Origin: VRUE01 sp040879985
Lineage (GTDB): Bacteria; Actinomycetota; Thermoleophilia; Solirubrobacterales; 70-9
Reading direction: 5' to 3'
Length of the DNA stretch: 64,000 bases
Assembly: GCA_040879985.1 (NCBI GenBank)
Contig: JBBDJH010000015.1
Coordinates: 8,718 to 72,717 of the forward strand
Shown here: piece by piece, positions 40,840-50,848 of the stretch
How positions within the stretch are numbered: the stretch's first letter is position 1
How the letters are laid out: each line of letters begins with the position of its first letter
Program-made: the position numbers and the translations under genes
Notes under the pieces: model-generated
Databases searched by the model: none
Seen by the model: the letters and a program-made list of their open reading frames with translations, nothing else
What the model was told of the DNA's origin: nothing

Positions 40840-42661
40840 TCCCGAGATTGGCTCGAACCTTGCCGGCTACCGCCTCGACGCGCTGATCGCGCGGGGCGGG
40901 ATGGGGGTCGTCTACCGGGCGACGCAGCTCGCCCTCGAACGCCCCGTCGCCTTGAAGGTGATCGCCCGCCAGTACGCCGACAGCGCCTCCTTCCGGCGCC
41001 GCTTCATCCGCGAGTCGCAGCTTGCCGCGCAGCTCGACCATCCCGGCGTGGTGCCGGTCTACGACGCGCGCGAGGAGGACGGCGAGCTGCTGGTCGCGAT
41101 GCGCCTGGTCAAGGGCGGCGACCTGCGCGGCAGGATCGACCGCGACGGCCCGCTGCCGGTCGGCGAGGCGCTCGCGCTGCTCGACCAGGTCGCCGCGGCG
41201 CTCGACGCCGCCCACGCCGCCGGCATCGTCCACCGCGACGTCAAGCCGCACAACATCCTGCTCGAAGGCGAGCGTGCCTACCTGAGCGACTTCGGCCTCG
41301 CCAAGGCGCTGGGGGAGAGCGGTGTCGCCAGCGGCGCCTCGGTCGTCGGCACGGCCCACTACATGTCGCCGGAGCAGTGGCGGGCCGACCGGGTCGGCCC
41401 GGCCGCCGACGTCTACTCGCTCGGCTGCGTGCTGTTCGAGGCGGTGACCGGGATCGCGCCGTTCGCCCGCCGCGACGGCGAGGCCGAGCCCGAGTTGCCG
41501 CGCGGCCTCGACGCCGCGATCGAGTGCGCCGTCGCCCCGGACCCGGCCGAGCGCTACGCGACCGCCGGCGAGCTGATCGCCGCCGCCCGCGAGTGCGAGG
41601 GCGCGACCCCGGCGAAGACCGCGGTGCTCTCCGAGGGCTCCGACCTGGCGACGCTGCGGTTCGGGGCCGGGGCGCCGCAGGGCGGCCCGCCCGGCGGCCT
41701 GCAGCGATGGCGGCGCTGGATCGCCGGCCTCTTCACCCTCTGGTTCGCCGTGCCGGCGCTCGTCCTCATCGTCGGCACGATCGTCGCCGGGCTCTTTCTG
41801 CTCGACGACGACGTCTCGGTCTCGGACCCGATCGAGGTCGGCGAGCCGCCGCTGCGACTCGCGGTCGGCGCCGGCTCGGTCTGGGTGACGAGCGCGGCCG
41901 ACGGGACACTGACCGCGATCGACCCGCGCTCGCGGCGGACGGTCGGGCGGCCCCAGCGTCTCGGCGCGGGCATCTCCGGCGTCGCCTACGGCGCCGGCTC
42001 GGTCTGGATCTCGGATCCGCGCCACGGCGAGGTCCTGCGCGTGCGCCCATCCGAGCCGGGGGTGAGCGAACGGATCGACGTCGGCGGTCGTCCCGGTGCG
42101 ATCGTCGTCGGCGGCGGCCGCGTCTGGGTGGCCGACGACGAGGGGTCCGGCGTCACCGCGATCAACCCAAAGGGGGGCCGCGTCTTCAAACGCGGCATCG
42201 AGCCGCACGTCGCCCCGCTGCGACTCACGGTCGGCGCCGGCGCGGTCTGGGTCAGCAGCGCATCGACCGGGACGGTGCGGCGCATCGACCTCGGCAGCGC
42301 CAACGCCGCAGCGCCAATCCCGGCGGGCCGAGGCCCGGCCGGCGTCACCGTCGGCGGCGGCCTCGTCTGGGTAGCCAACAGCCGCTCCGACCGCGTAACC
42401 CGCGTCGACCCAGCTACCCATTCACTTTTCGGCGAGCCGATCAACGTGGGCGAGAGACCAGGCGGAATCGACGCCGGCACCAGCACGGTCTGGGTCGCAA
42501 ACTCGGCCGAGGGCTCGGTCACCCGCATCGACATCGACAGCGGCGAGCTCGTTGGCGACCCCGTCTCCGTCGGCCCCGAACCCGGTGCCGTCGCCGTGGG
42601 CGGTGCAGCTGTCTGGGTAGCCAACAACGGCGACGGCACCGTCCAGCGGATCCAACCCTGA
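40832..42661 (+). CDS. Receptor-type Ser/Thr protein kinase with outer beta-propeller
   Basis: 609 residues from GTG 40832, the only usable start before the kinase domain. Kinase domain (about 10-265): glycine loop 'LIARGGMGVVYRA', K42 (VALKVI), 'IVHRDVKPHNILL' (D136), 'LSDFGLAKALG' (D153) and 'GTAHYMSPEQWRADRVGPAA'. A juxtamembrane linker precedes one membrane helix ('AVPALVLIVGTIVAGLFLLD', about 310-330). The outer ~270 residues are six or so repeats of the form 'VGAGSVWVTSAADGTLTAID', 'VGGGRVWVADDEG' and 'VGGAAVWVANNGDGTVQRI', a YVTN-like propeller. It resembles PknD, where the propeller is the sensor. Confidence 0.93.
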   Translation: MADPEIGSNLAGYRLDALIARGGMGVVYRATQLALERPVALKVIARQYADSASFRRRFIRESQLAAQLDHPGVVPVYDAREEDGELLVAMRLVKGGDLRGRIDRDGPLPVGEALALLDQVAAALDAAHAAGIVHRDVKPHNILLEGERAYLSDFGLAKALGESGVASGASVVGTAHYMSPEQWRADRVGPAADVYSLGCVLFEAVTGIAPFARRDGEAEPELPRGLDAAIECAVAPDPAERYATAGELIAAARECEGATPAKTAVLSEGSDLATLRFGAGAPQGGPPGGLQRWRRWIAGLFTLWFAVPALVLIVGTIVAGLFLLDDDVSVSDPIEVGEPPLRLAVGAGSVWVTSAADGTLTAIDPRSRRTVGRPQRLGAGISGVAYGAGSVWISDPRHGEVLRVRPSEPGVSERIDVGGRPGAIVVGGGRVWVADDEGSGVTAINPKGGRVFKRGIEPHVAPLRLTVGAGAVWVSSASTGTVRRIDLGSANAAAPIPAGRGPAGVTVGGGLVWVANSRSDRVTRVDPATHSLFGEPINVGERPGGIDAGTSTVWVANSAEGSVTRIDIDSGELVGDPVSVGPEPGAVAVGGAAVWVANNGDGTVQRIQP

Positions 42662-42684
42662 GACCGGGGGCCCTCCCCGGTGCA

Positions 42685-42797
42685 GGGCCTATCCCGGTAG
42701 GGGCGGAACGTCTTGTACTTTTTCTGCGGCGACGCCCGCGGACGACCGCCAACTGTCTTCAGAAAAAGTTAAGTGGAGCCCCTACCGGGATAGGCCC
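42685..42797. mobile_element. 113-bp nested inverted repeat, candidate MITE
   Basis: Outer arms of 20 bp are perfect (GGGCCTATCCCGGTAGGGGC 42685-42704 with 42778-42797). Inner arms ACTTTTTCTG (42717-42726) and CAGAAAAAGT (42760-42769) are also perfect. It contains no coding frame and fills the space between the kinase and transketolase genes. Terminal inverted repeats and small size suggest a miniature transposable element; no target duplication is evident. A structured RNA or terminator is the alternative. Confidence 0.55.
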
Positions 42798-42842
42798 CGA
42801 GCAACGCTGAGCGACACCGTCAATCGATAAGGTCGCGAATCG

Positions 42843-44911
<2,069 letters not shown>

Positions 44912-44915
<4 letters not shown>

Positions 44916-45988
44916 AGCCGACCGCGAAACTGAACCAACTCGGCCAGAGCCTCTGGCTCGACAACATCACCCGCACGATGCTCGGCGACGGCACGCTCGC
45001 CGGCTACATCGAGGAGCTCTCGGTCACCGGGCTGACCTCGAACCCGACGATCTTCGACAAGGCGATCTCCGCCGGCGACGCCTACGACGAGCAGATCGCC
45101 GAACTCTCCGCCGAACTCAGCGACGTCGAGGAGATCTTCTTCCAGCTCGCCCTGGCCGACCTGCGCGACGCGACCGATCTCTTCAAGGACGTGCACCGGC
45201 GCACCGCCGGGGTCGACGGCTATTGCTCGCTCGAGGTCTCGCCGAAGCTCGCCGACGAGACGCGGGCGACGATCGAGCAGGCGGCGCGCCTGCACGGCGA
45301 AGCGCAGCGGGAGAACCTCTTCATCAAGATCCCGGGGACCACGGCCGGCCTGCCGGCGATCGAGGAGACGATCTTCGCCGGCATCCCCGTCAACGTCACG
45401 CTGCTCTTCGATCGCGAGCAGTACCTGGCTGCCGCCGACGCCTACATGAAGGGGATCGAGCGACGGATCGAGGCCGGGCTCAACCCCGACGTCGCCTCGG
45501 TCGCCTCGATCTTCATGAGCCGCTGGGACGTCGCCGTCGCCGAGGAAGTGCCGGACGAGCTGCGCGACCGGCTTGGACTGGCGATCGGCCTCCGCGCCTA
45601 CCGCGCCTACCGCGAGCTGCTCGACTCGCCGCGCATGCAACGGCTGATGAACGAGGGCGCCCGCCCGCAGCGGCTGCTCTGGGCGAGCACCGGGACCAAG
45701 GACCCCGACGCCTCCGACGTCCTCTACATCGAGGGCTTCGCCTCGCCGTTCACCGTCAACACGATGCCCGAGCCGACCCTGAAGGCCTTCGCCGACCACG
45801 GCGAGGTCGGCGAGCCGGTCCCGGCCGACGGCGGCGACGCCGAGAGCGTCCTGGCCGAGTTCGGCAAGGCCGGGATCGACGTCGAGGCGCTTGCCGAGCG
45901 CCTCCAGGAGGAGGGCAAGGCGGCCTTCGTCGACTCCTGGGACGAACTCTTGAAGTCGATCGACGCACAGCTCGGAGCGCGGGCGTGA
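44912..45988 (+). CDS. tal: Transaldolase
   Basis: 358 residues from ATG 44912, overlapping the tkt stop, with AAAGGAG upstream. Family blocks are 'LGQSLWLDNITRTML', 'VTGLTSNPTIFDKAI' (SNPT), 'ENLFIKIPGTTAGLPAI' (Schiff-base K139) and 'FAGIPVNVTLLFDREQYL'. Length and sequence fit the ~360-residue actinobacterial transaldolase. It transfers dihydroxyacetone units, linking the pentose pathway to glycolysis. It is followed 63 bp later by pgi, with a stem-loop between. Confidence 0.95.
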
Positions 45989-46010
45989 GCCCCCCAGCCA
46001 ACCTGTTCCC

Positions 46011-46047
46011 CTGTTCCTTCTGTGTGCTATCCAGACAAAAGGAACAG
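46011..46047 (+). promoter_or_regulatory. Intercistronic stem-loop holding the pgi ribosome binding site
   Basis: CTGTTCCTTCTGT (46011-46023) pairs with ACAAAAGGAACAG (46035-46047), with one C.A mismatch and an 11-nt loop. The Shine-Dalgarno AAGGAA (46039-46044) for the GTG at 46052 is in the 3' arm. Its interior and the following GTGAGTAAGG resemble the cydA-cydB element at 49077-49125. Confidence 0.7.
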
Positions 46048-46051
46048 CGGA

Positions 46052-47686
46052 GTGAGTAAGGGTCTGCGTGAGGGGCGGGCATGGGGGGCGCTCGAAAGCC
46101 ACCACGCGCAGATCGGCGACACCCACCTGCGTGAGCTCTTCGCCGCCGACCCGGCCCGCGGCGAGCGCCTCGTCGCCGACGGGGCCGGCCTGCACCTCGA
46201 CTTCTCGAAGAACCGGGTCAGCGACGAGACGATGATCCTGCTCGGCGAGCTGGCCCGCGAGCGCGGCGTCGAGGCGCGCCGCGAAGCGATGTTCGCCGGC
46301 GAGCAGATCAACGTCTCCGAGGACCGCGCCGTCCTGCACGTCGCCCTGCGGATGCCGCGCGAGCGCTCGCTGATCGTCGACGGCGTCGACGTCGTCCGCG
46401 AGGTGCACGAGACGCTCGACCGGATGGGCGAGTTCGCCGAGCGGATCCGCTCGGGCGCCTGGACCGGCCACACCGGTAAGCCGATCCGCAACGTCGTCAA
46501 CGTCGGCATCGGCGGCTCCGACCTCGGCCCGGTGATGGCTTACGAGGCGCTGCGCCACTTCAGCCGCCGGGAGATGACCTTCCGCTTCGTCTCCAACGTC
46601 GACGGCACCGACTTCGCCGAGTGCACCCGCGACCTCGATCCGGCGGAGACGCTGTTCGTGATCTCCTCGAAGACCTTCACGACGCTGGAGACGATGACCA
46701 ACGCCCGCAGCGCCCGCGAGTGGCTGCTGGCCGGGCTGGGCGGCGAGGAGGCGGCGATCGCCAAGCACTTCGTCGCCGTCTCGACCAACGCCGCCGAGGT
46801 CGCCGAGTTCGGCATCGACACCGCGAACATGTTCGGCTTCTGGGACTGGGTCGGCGGCCGCTACTCGATGGACTCGGCGATCGGGCTCTCGACGATGCTG
46901 GCGATCGGCCCGGCGCGGTTCGCCGAGATGCTGGCCGGCTTCCACGCGATCGACGAGCACTTCCGCGAGGCGCCCCTCGCCGGCAACCTGCCGATCACGA
47001 TGGGCCTGCTCTCGGTCTGGTACGGCGATTTCTTCGGCGCCCAGACCTGCGGCGTCTTCCCCTACGACCAGTACCTGCACCGCTTCCCGGCCTACCTGCA
47101 GCAGCTGACGATGGAGTCCAACGGCAAGCACGTCACGCTCGACGGCGCCCGCGTCGACTACGACACCGGGGCGATCTTTTGGGGCGAGCCGGGCACCAAC
47201 GGCCAGCACTCCTTCTACCAGCTGATCCACCAGGGCACGCGCCTGATCCCCTGCGACTTCATCGCCTTCATGCAGAGCAACAACCCGCTCGGCGAGCACC
47301 ACGACCTGTTGATGTCGAACGTCTTCGCCCAGGCGCAGGCGCTGGCCTTCGGCAAGACGGCCGAGCAGGTGCGGGTCGAGGGCACGCCCGAGGGGGTCGT
47401 CCCGCACCGGGTGATGGAGGGCAACCGGCCCTCGAACACGATCCTCGCCGAGCGCCTCGACCCGTTCACGCTCGGCAGCCTGGTCGCCCTCTACGAGCAC
47501 AGCGTCTTCACCCAGGGGGCGATCTGGGGGATCGACTCCTTCGACCAGTGGGGGGTCGAGCTGGGCAAGGCGCTGGCCGTCGCGATCATTCCCGAGCTGC
47601 AGGCCGAGGCGGAGCCCGAGCTCTCCCACGACAGCTCGACCAACGCGCTGATCCGCCGCTACCGCCAGGCGAGGCGGCGGCTGTAG
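46052..47686 (+). CDS. pgi: Glucose-6-phosphate isomerase
   Basis: 544 residues from GTG 46052, seven bases behind AAGGAA; an in-frame GTG at 46022 falls inside the hairpin loop. Blocks: 'VVNVGIGGSDLGPVMAYEAL', 'FVISSKTFTTLETMTNARSA', 'WDWVGGRYSMDSAIGLSTML', 'GEPGTNGQHSFYQLIHQG' (catalytic Glu/His) and a C-terminal 'WGIDSFDQWGVELGKALA' (catalytic Lys). Standard long PGI. Interconverts glucose- and fructose-6-phosphate, returning pentose pathway products to Zwf. cydA starts three bases after its stop. Confidence 0.96.
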   Translation: MSKGLREGRAWGALESHHAQIGDTHLRELFAADPARGERLVADGAGLHLDFSKNRVSDETMILLGELARERGVEARREAMFAGEQINVSEDRAVLHVALRMPRERSLIVDGVDVVREVHETLDRMGEFAERIRSGAWTGHTGKPIRNVVNVGIGGSDLGPVMAYEALRHFSRREMTFRFVSNVDGTDFAECTRDLDPAETLFVISSKTFTTLETMTNARSAREWLLAGLGGEEAAIAKHFVAVSTNAAEVAEFGIDTANMFGFWDWVGGRYSMDSAIGLSTMLAIGPARFAEMLAGFHAIDEHFREAPLAGNLPITMGLLSVWYGDFFGAQTCGVFPYDQYLHRFPAYLQQLTMESNGKHVTLDGARVDYDTGAIFWGEPGTNGQHSFYQLIHQGTRLIPCDFIAFMQSNNPLGEHHDLLMSNVFAQAQALAFGKTAEQVRVEGTPEGVVPHRVMEGNRPSNTILAERLDPFTLGSLVALYEHSVFTQGAIWGIDSFDQWGVELGKALAVAIIPELQAEAEPELSHDSSTNALIRRYRQARRRL

Positions 47687-47689
47687 CCC

Positions 47690-49075
47690 ATGCCCGGCCC
47701 CGACGCGCTACTGCTCGCCGCGTCGGAGTCGAACCTGCTCGCGGCGCGCCAGATGATGGCGTTCACGCTCGGCTTCCACATCGTCCTCGCCTGCGTCGGG
47801 GTCGCCTTCCCGGCGCTCGTCCTCACCGCCAACTACATCGGCCTCAAACGCAACGACCCCGACGCGATGCGGCTGGCGCGGCGCTGGTCGAAGGTCGCCG
47901 CGGTCACCTTCGCGGTCGGCGCCGTCACCGGCACCGTGCTCAGCTTCGAGTTCGGCCTGCTCTGGCCCGAGTTCATGGCGCGCTTCGGCGACGTCTTCGG
48001 GGTCGCCTTCGCGATCGAGGGGCTGTTCTTCTTCACCGAGGCGATCTTCCTCGCGATCTACATCTACGGCTGGAAGCGGCTGGGTGGCTGGGCGCACTTC
48101 TGGTCGGGGGTGCCGATGTTCGTCGCCGGGATCGGCGGCGCCTTCTCGGTGGTGGCCGCCAACGCCTGGATGAACACGCCGCAGGGTTTCACCCTCGACG
48201 CCGCCGGCCGGGTCGTCGACACGGCCCCGCTCGAGGTCCTCTTCAGCCCCGCGTGGGTCTACGAGGTGCCGCACATGATCCTCGCCGCCTATATGGTCGC
48301 CGGCTTCCTCTTCGCCTCGGTCTACGCGGTCGGGATGCTGAAGGGACGGCGCGACCGCCACCACCGGCTCGGGCTGCTGATCCCGCTGACGATCGCCTGC
48401 GCCCTGACCCCGCTGCAGATCTTCGTCGGCGACGTCGCCGCGCGTGGAGTCGCCGACCACCAGCCGGCCAAGTTCGCCGGCTTCGAGTGCATCCAGGAGA
48501 CCGGCCCCAACCAGACCGAGTACCTGGGCGGGATCTGCACCGATGACGGGGTCAAGGGGGCGATCGGGATCCCCGGCCTCGACTCGTGGCTGGTCGGCTT
48601 CAGCACCGACACCGTGGTCACCGGCCTCAACGACATCCCGCCGGACGAGCGGCCGCCGGCCAACACCCTGCTCCACCTCTCCTTCGACGCGATGGTCGGG
48701 ATCGGCTTCGCCATGCTGGCGCTCGCCGGCTGGCTCGCCTTCGCCTGGTGGCGGCGGCGCGACATCCCCGCGACGCCCTGGTTCCTGCGCGCCGTCTCGA
48801 TCTCCGGGATGGCGGCGATCGTCGCCGTCTGGTGCGGCTGGATCGTCACCGAGGTCGGCCGCCAGCCCTGGATCGTGCAGGGCCACATGCGCACCGAGGA
48901 AGCGGTGACCGAGGCGGAGGGGATCTGGTTCGTCTTCGCCGGCACGATGCTGCTCTACGCGGCCCTCGGCGCGACCACGATCCTCGTCCTGCGCGGCATG
49001 GCGCGGCGCTGGCGCGAGCAGGGCGAGGGCGGCGAGGCGGAAACCCCCTACGGCCCGCCGGGGGGTTCCGCATGA
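47690..49075 (+). CDS. cydA: Cytochrome bd oxidase subunit I
   Basis: 461 residues from ATG 47690, immediately behind pgi. Nine or so membrane helices. The haem-b595 His lies in 'MMAFTLGFHIVLACVGVAFP'. The Q loop is short and includes 'FAGFECIQETGPNQTEYLGG'. The conserved quinol-site motif is 'GWIVTEVGRQPWIVQGHMRT' (GRQPW). Together with CydB it reduces O2 to water with quinol at high oxygen affinity in the cytoplasmic membrane. Placement in a carbon-metabolism operon suggests joint expression. Confidence 0.95.
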   Translation: MPGPDALLLAASESNLLAARQMMAFTLGFHIVLACVGVAFPALVLTANYIGLKRNDPDAMRLARRWSKVAAVTFAVGAVTGTVLSFEFGLLWPEFMARFGDVFGVAFAIEGLFFFTEAIFLAIYIYGWKRLGGWAHFWSGVPMFVAGIGGAFSVVAANAWMNTPQGFTLDAAGRVVDTAPLEVLFSPAWVYEVPHMILAAYMVAGFLFASVYAVGMLKGRRDRHHRLGLLIPLTIACALTPLQIFVGDVAARGVADHQPAKFAGFECIQETGPNQTEYLGGICTDDGVKGAIGIPGLDSWLVGFSTDTVVTGLNDIPPDERPPANTLLHLSFDAMVGIGFAMLALAGWLAFAWWRRRDIPATPWFLRAVSISGMAAIVAVWCGWIVTEVGRQPWIVQGHMRTEEAVTEAEGIWFVFAGTMLLYAALGATTILVLRGMARRWREQGEGGEAETPYGPPGGSA

Positions 49076-49076
49076 G

Positions 49077-49125
49077 CTTCCGGTGTGCCTTTTGCCCCTC
49101 AGAGAGACATAAAGCACACCGGAAG
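49077..49125 (+). promoter_or_regulatory. Intercistronic stem-loop holding the cydB ribosome binding site
   Basis: CTTCCGGTGTGC (49077-49088) and its exact complement (49114-49125) form a 12-bp stem with a 25-nt interior, CTTTTGCC...AGAGACATAAA, in which TTT and AAA can extend the stem. GGAAGG (49121-49126), the Shine-Dalgarno for GTG 49137, is in the 3' arm. The stem begins one base after the cydA stop. Confidence 0.75.
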
Positions 49126-49136
49126 GTCGTGGCGTC

Positions 49137-50144
49137 GTGAGCAAGGCCGACGCCTGCGCCGCGATCCTCTGGATCGGCGCGACGATGTACGCGGTCTTCG
49201 GCGGGGCCGACTTCGGCGCCGGCCTCTGGGACCTGCTGGCCGGCGGCGCCGAGCGCGGCAGCCGGGCGCGGGCGCGGATCCAGCGCTCGATCACGCCGGT
49301 CTGGGAGGCCAACCACGTCTGGCTGATCTTCATCCTCGTCGTCCTCTGGACCGCCTTCCCGGAGGTCTTCGCGGCGATCATGTCGACCCTGTACGTGCCG
49401 CTGACCCTGGCCGCGCTGGGGATCGTCCTGCGCGGCGCGGCCTTCGCCTTCCGCAAGTCGGTCGAGGGGCTGCCGGCGCGGCGGGCGCTCGGCGCCACCT
49501 TCGCCCTCTCCTCGGTGATGACGCCCTTCTTCATGGGTACGGTCGTCGGCGCGATCGCCTCCGGCAACGTGCCCGCCGAGGGCAACGGCGCCGCCTTCTC
49601 GAGCTGGCTCGAGCCACTGCCGCTGCTCATCGGGGCGCTGTTCGTCGCCAGCGGCGCCTACCTGGCGGCGATCTTCCTCGTCGCCGACTCGCACCGGGCG
49701 GGTGACAGCGAGATGGAGGGCTATTTCGCCGGGCGAGCCCTCGCCGCCGGCCTCGTCGCCGGCGCTCTCGCCGTGCTCGGCCTGGTCGCCCTGCATGCCG
49801 ACGCGCGATACGTCTACGAGCGCCTGATCGTCGAGGGGCTGCCGCTGGTGATCGTCTCGATGCTCTGTGGCTTCGGCGTGCTGGCGCTGCTGCTGCGCCG
49901 CGGCCGGCGCGGGCTGCGACCGCTGGCGATCGCCGCCGTCGCCGCGATTATCTGGGGCTGGGGCGTCGCCCAGTTCCCCTACCTGCTGCCGACCTCGCTC
50001 GAGATCGCCGCCGCGGCGGCGCCCGACCCGACCCTGACCTCGGTGCTGGTCGTCTTCGGCGTCGCCACCGTGACCATCCTGCCCGCCCTTGGCCTGCTCT
50101 ACACGCTCGCCCAGCGCGACATCGTCGGCGAGTCCGGCGAGTAG
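49137..50144 (+). CDS. cydB: Cytochrome bd oxidase subunit II
   Basis: 335 residues from GTG 49137 (MSKADACAAILWIGATMYAV). The family opening 'VFGGADFGAGLWDLLAGG' and 'VWEANHVWLIFILVVLWTAF' (conserved Trp/Asn/His) are clear, and eight membrane helices follow. No cydC/cydD assembly transporter genes are adjacent; they must be elsewhere if used. 62 bp separate it from cydA, most of that being the stem-loop. Confidence 0.95.
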   Translation: MSKADACAAILWIGATMYAVFGGADFGAGLWDLLAGGAERGSRARARIQRSITPVWEANHVWLIFILVVLWTAFPEVFAAIMSTLYVPLTLAALGIVLRGAAFAFRKSVEGLPARRALGATFALSSVMTPFFMGTVVGAIASGNVPAEGNGAAFSSWLEPLPLLIGALFVASGAYLAAIFLVADSHRAGDSEMEGYFAGRALAAGLVAGALAVLGLVALHADARYVYERLIVEGLPLVIVSMLCGFGVLALLLRRGRRGLRPLAIAAVAAIIWGWGVAQFPYLLPTSLEIAAAAAPDPTLTSVLVVFGVATVTILPALGLLYTLAQRDIVGESGE

Positions 50145-50155
50145 CGGCCGCCGTG

Positions 50156-50848
50156 ATGGCCGGGCCCGCGATCAAGGCCGTCCTCTTCGACATCGACGGC
50201 ACCTTGCTTGTGACGGGGGGCGCCGGCGGGGTCGCCTGGCAGCGCGCCTTCGAGCAGCTCTACGGGGTCGAGGCGGACGTCGCCGAGCACACCGACGCCG
50301 GCATGACCGATCCCGAGATCGTCAGGATCGTCTTCCGCGAGGTGATCGGCCGGGAGGGGACGCAGGCCGAGCGCGCGCAGGCGATCGGCTGCTACCTCAG
50401 GCACCTGCCCGACGCGGTCGCCGAGTCGACCCGCTACCGGACGATGCCGGGGATCGAACCGCTGCTCGAGCGGCTGATCGAGGCCGGGGTGCTGCTCGGC
50501 CTGGTCACCGGCAACATCGAGGCCGCCGCCCACATCAAGCTCGCCCGCGCCCAGCTCAACCGCTTCTTCTCCTGCGGCGGCTACGGCTCCGACTCCCCCG
50601 ACCGCACCGAGGTGACCAAGGCCGCCCTCTCCCGCGCCAAGCTCGTCTCCGGCAACAGTCTCGAGGACAGCTCATGCATCGCCGTCGGCGACACCCCCCG
50701 CGACGTTACGGCCGGGCACGGAGCCGGAATCAAGGTCGTCGGCGTGGCCACCGGCAGCTACTCGACCGATCAGCTATCCGAGGCGGGCGCCGACTGGGCG
50801 ATCGAGTCGGTCGAGGGGGGCTTTCCAAGCGAGCAGCGCGCCTGGTAA
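50156..50848 (+). CDS. HAD-superfamily phosphatase
   Basis: 230 residues from ATG 50156 (GTG 50153 is equally possible). Motif I 'AVLFDIDGTLLVTGGAGG' (DxDGT), a helical cap (about 30-95), motif II 'LGLVTGNIEAAAH' (T/S), a Lys in 'AALSRAKLV' and motif IV 'CIAVGDTPRDVTAGHGAGIK' (GDxxxD). Similar to phosphoglycolate phosphatase-like members; substrate not determined. The last 79 bases overlap the 3' end of the cyclopropane synthase gene on the other strand. Confidence 0.88.
   Translation: MAGPAIKAVLFDIDGTLLVTGGAGGVAWQRAFEQLYGVEADVAEHTDAGMTDPEIVRIVFREVIGREGTQAERAQAIGCYLRHLPDAVAESTRYRTMPGIEPLLERLIEAGVLLGLVTGNIEAAAHIKLARAQLNRFFSCGGYGSDSPDRTEVTKAALSRAKLVSGNSLEDSSCIAVGDTPRDVTAGHGAGIKVVGVATGSYSTDQLSEAGADWAIESVEGGFPSEQRAW

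Noticed and set aside
39641..42421. Minus-strand open frame of about 925 codons
   Set aside because: Antisense to the TolB-like and kinase genes, which have complete motif sets; no domain seen on the reverse frame.
49077..49125. A known metabolite riboswitch before cydB
   Set aside because: The structure is a single stem with a small interior and does not match the multi-helix aptamers I know; a new RNA motif or a simple masking hairpin fits better.
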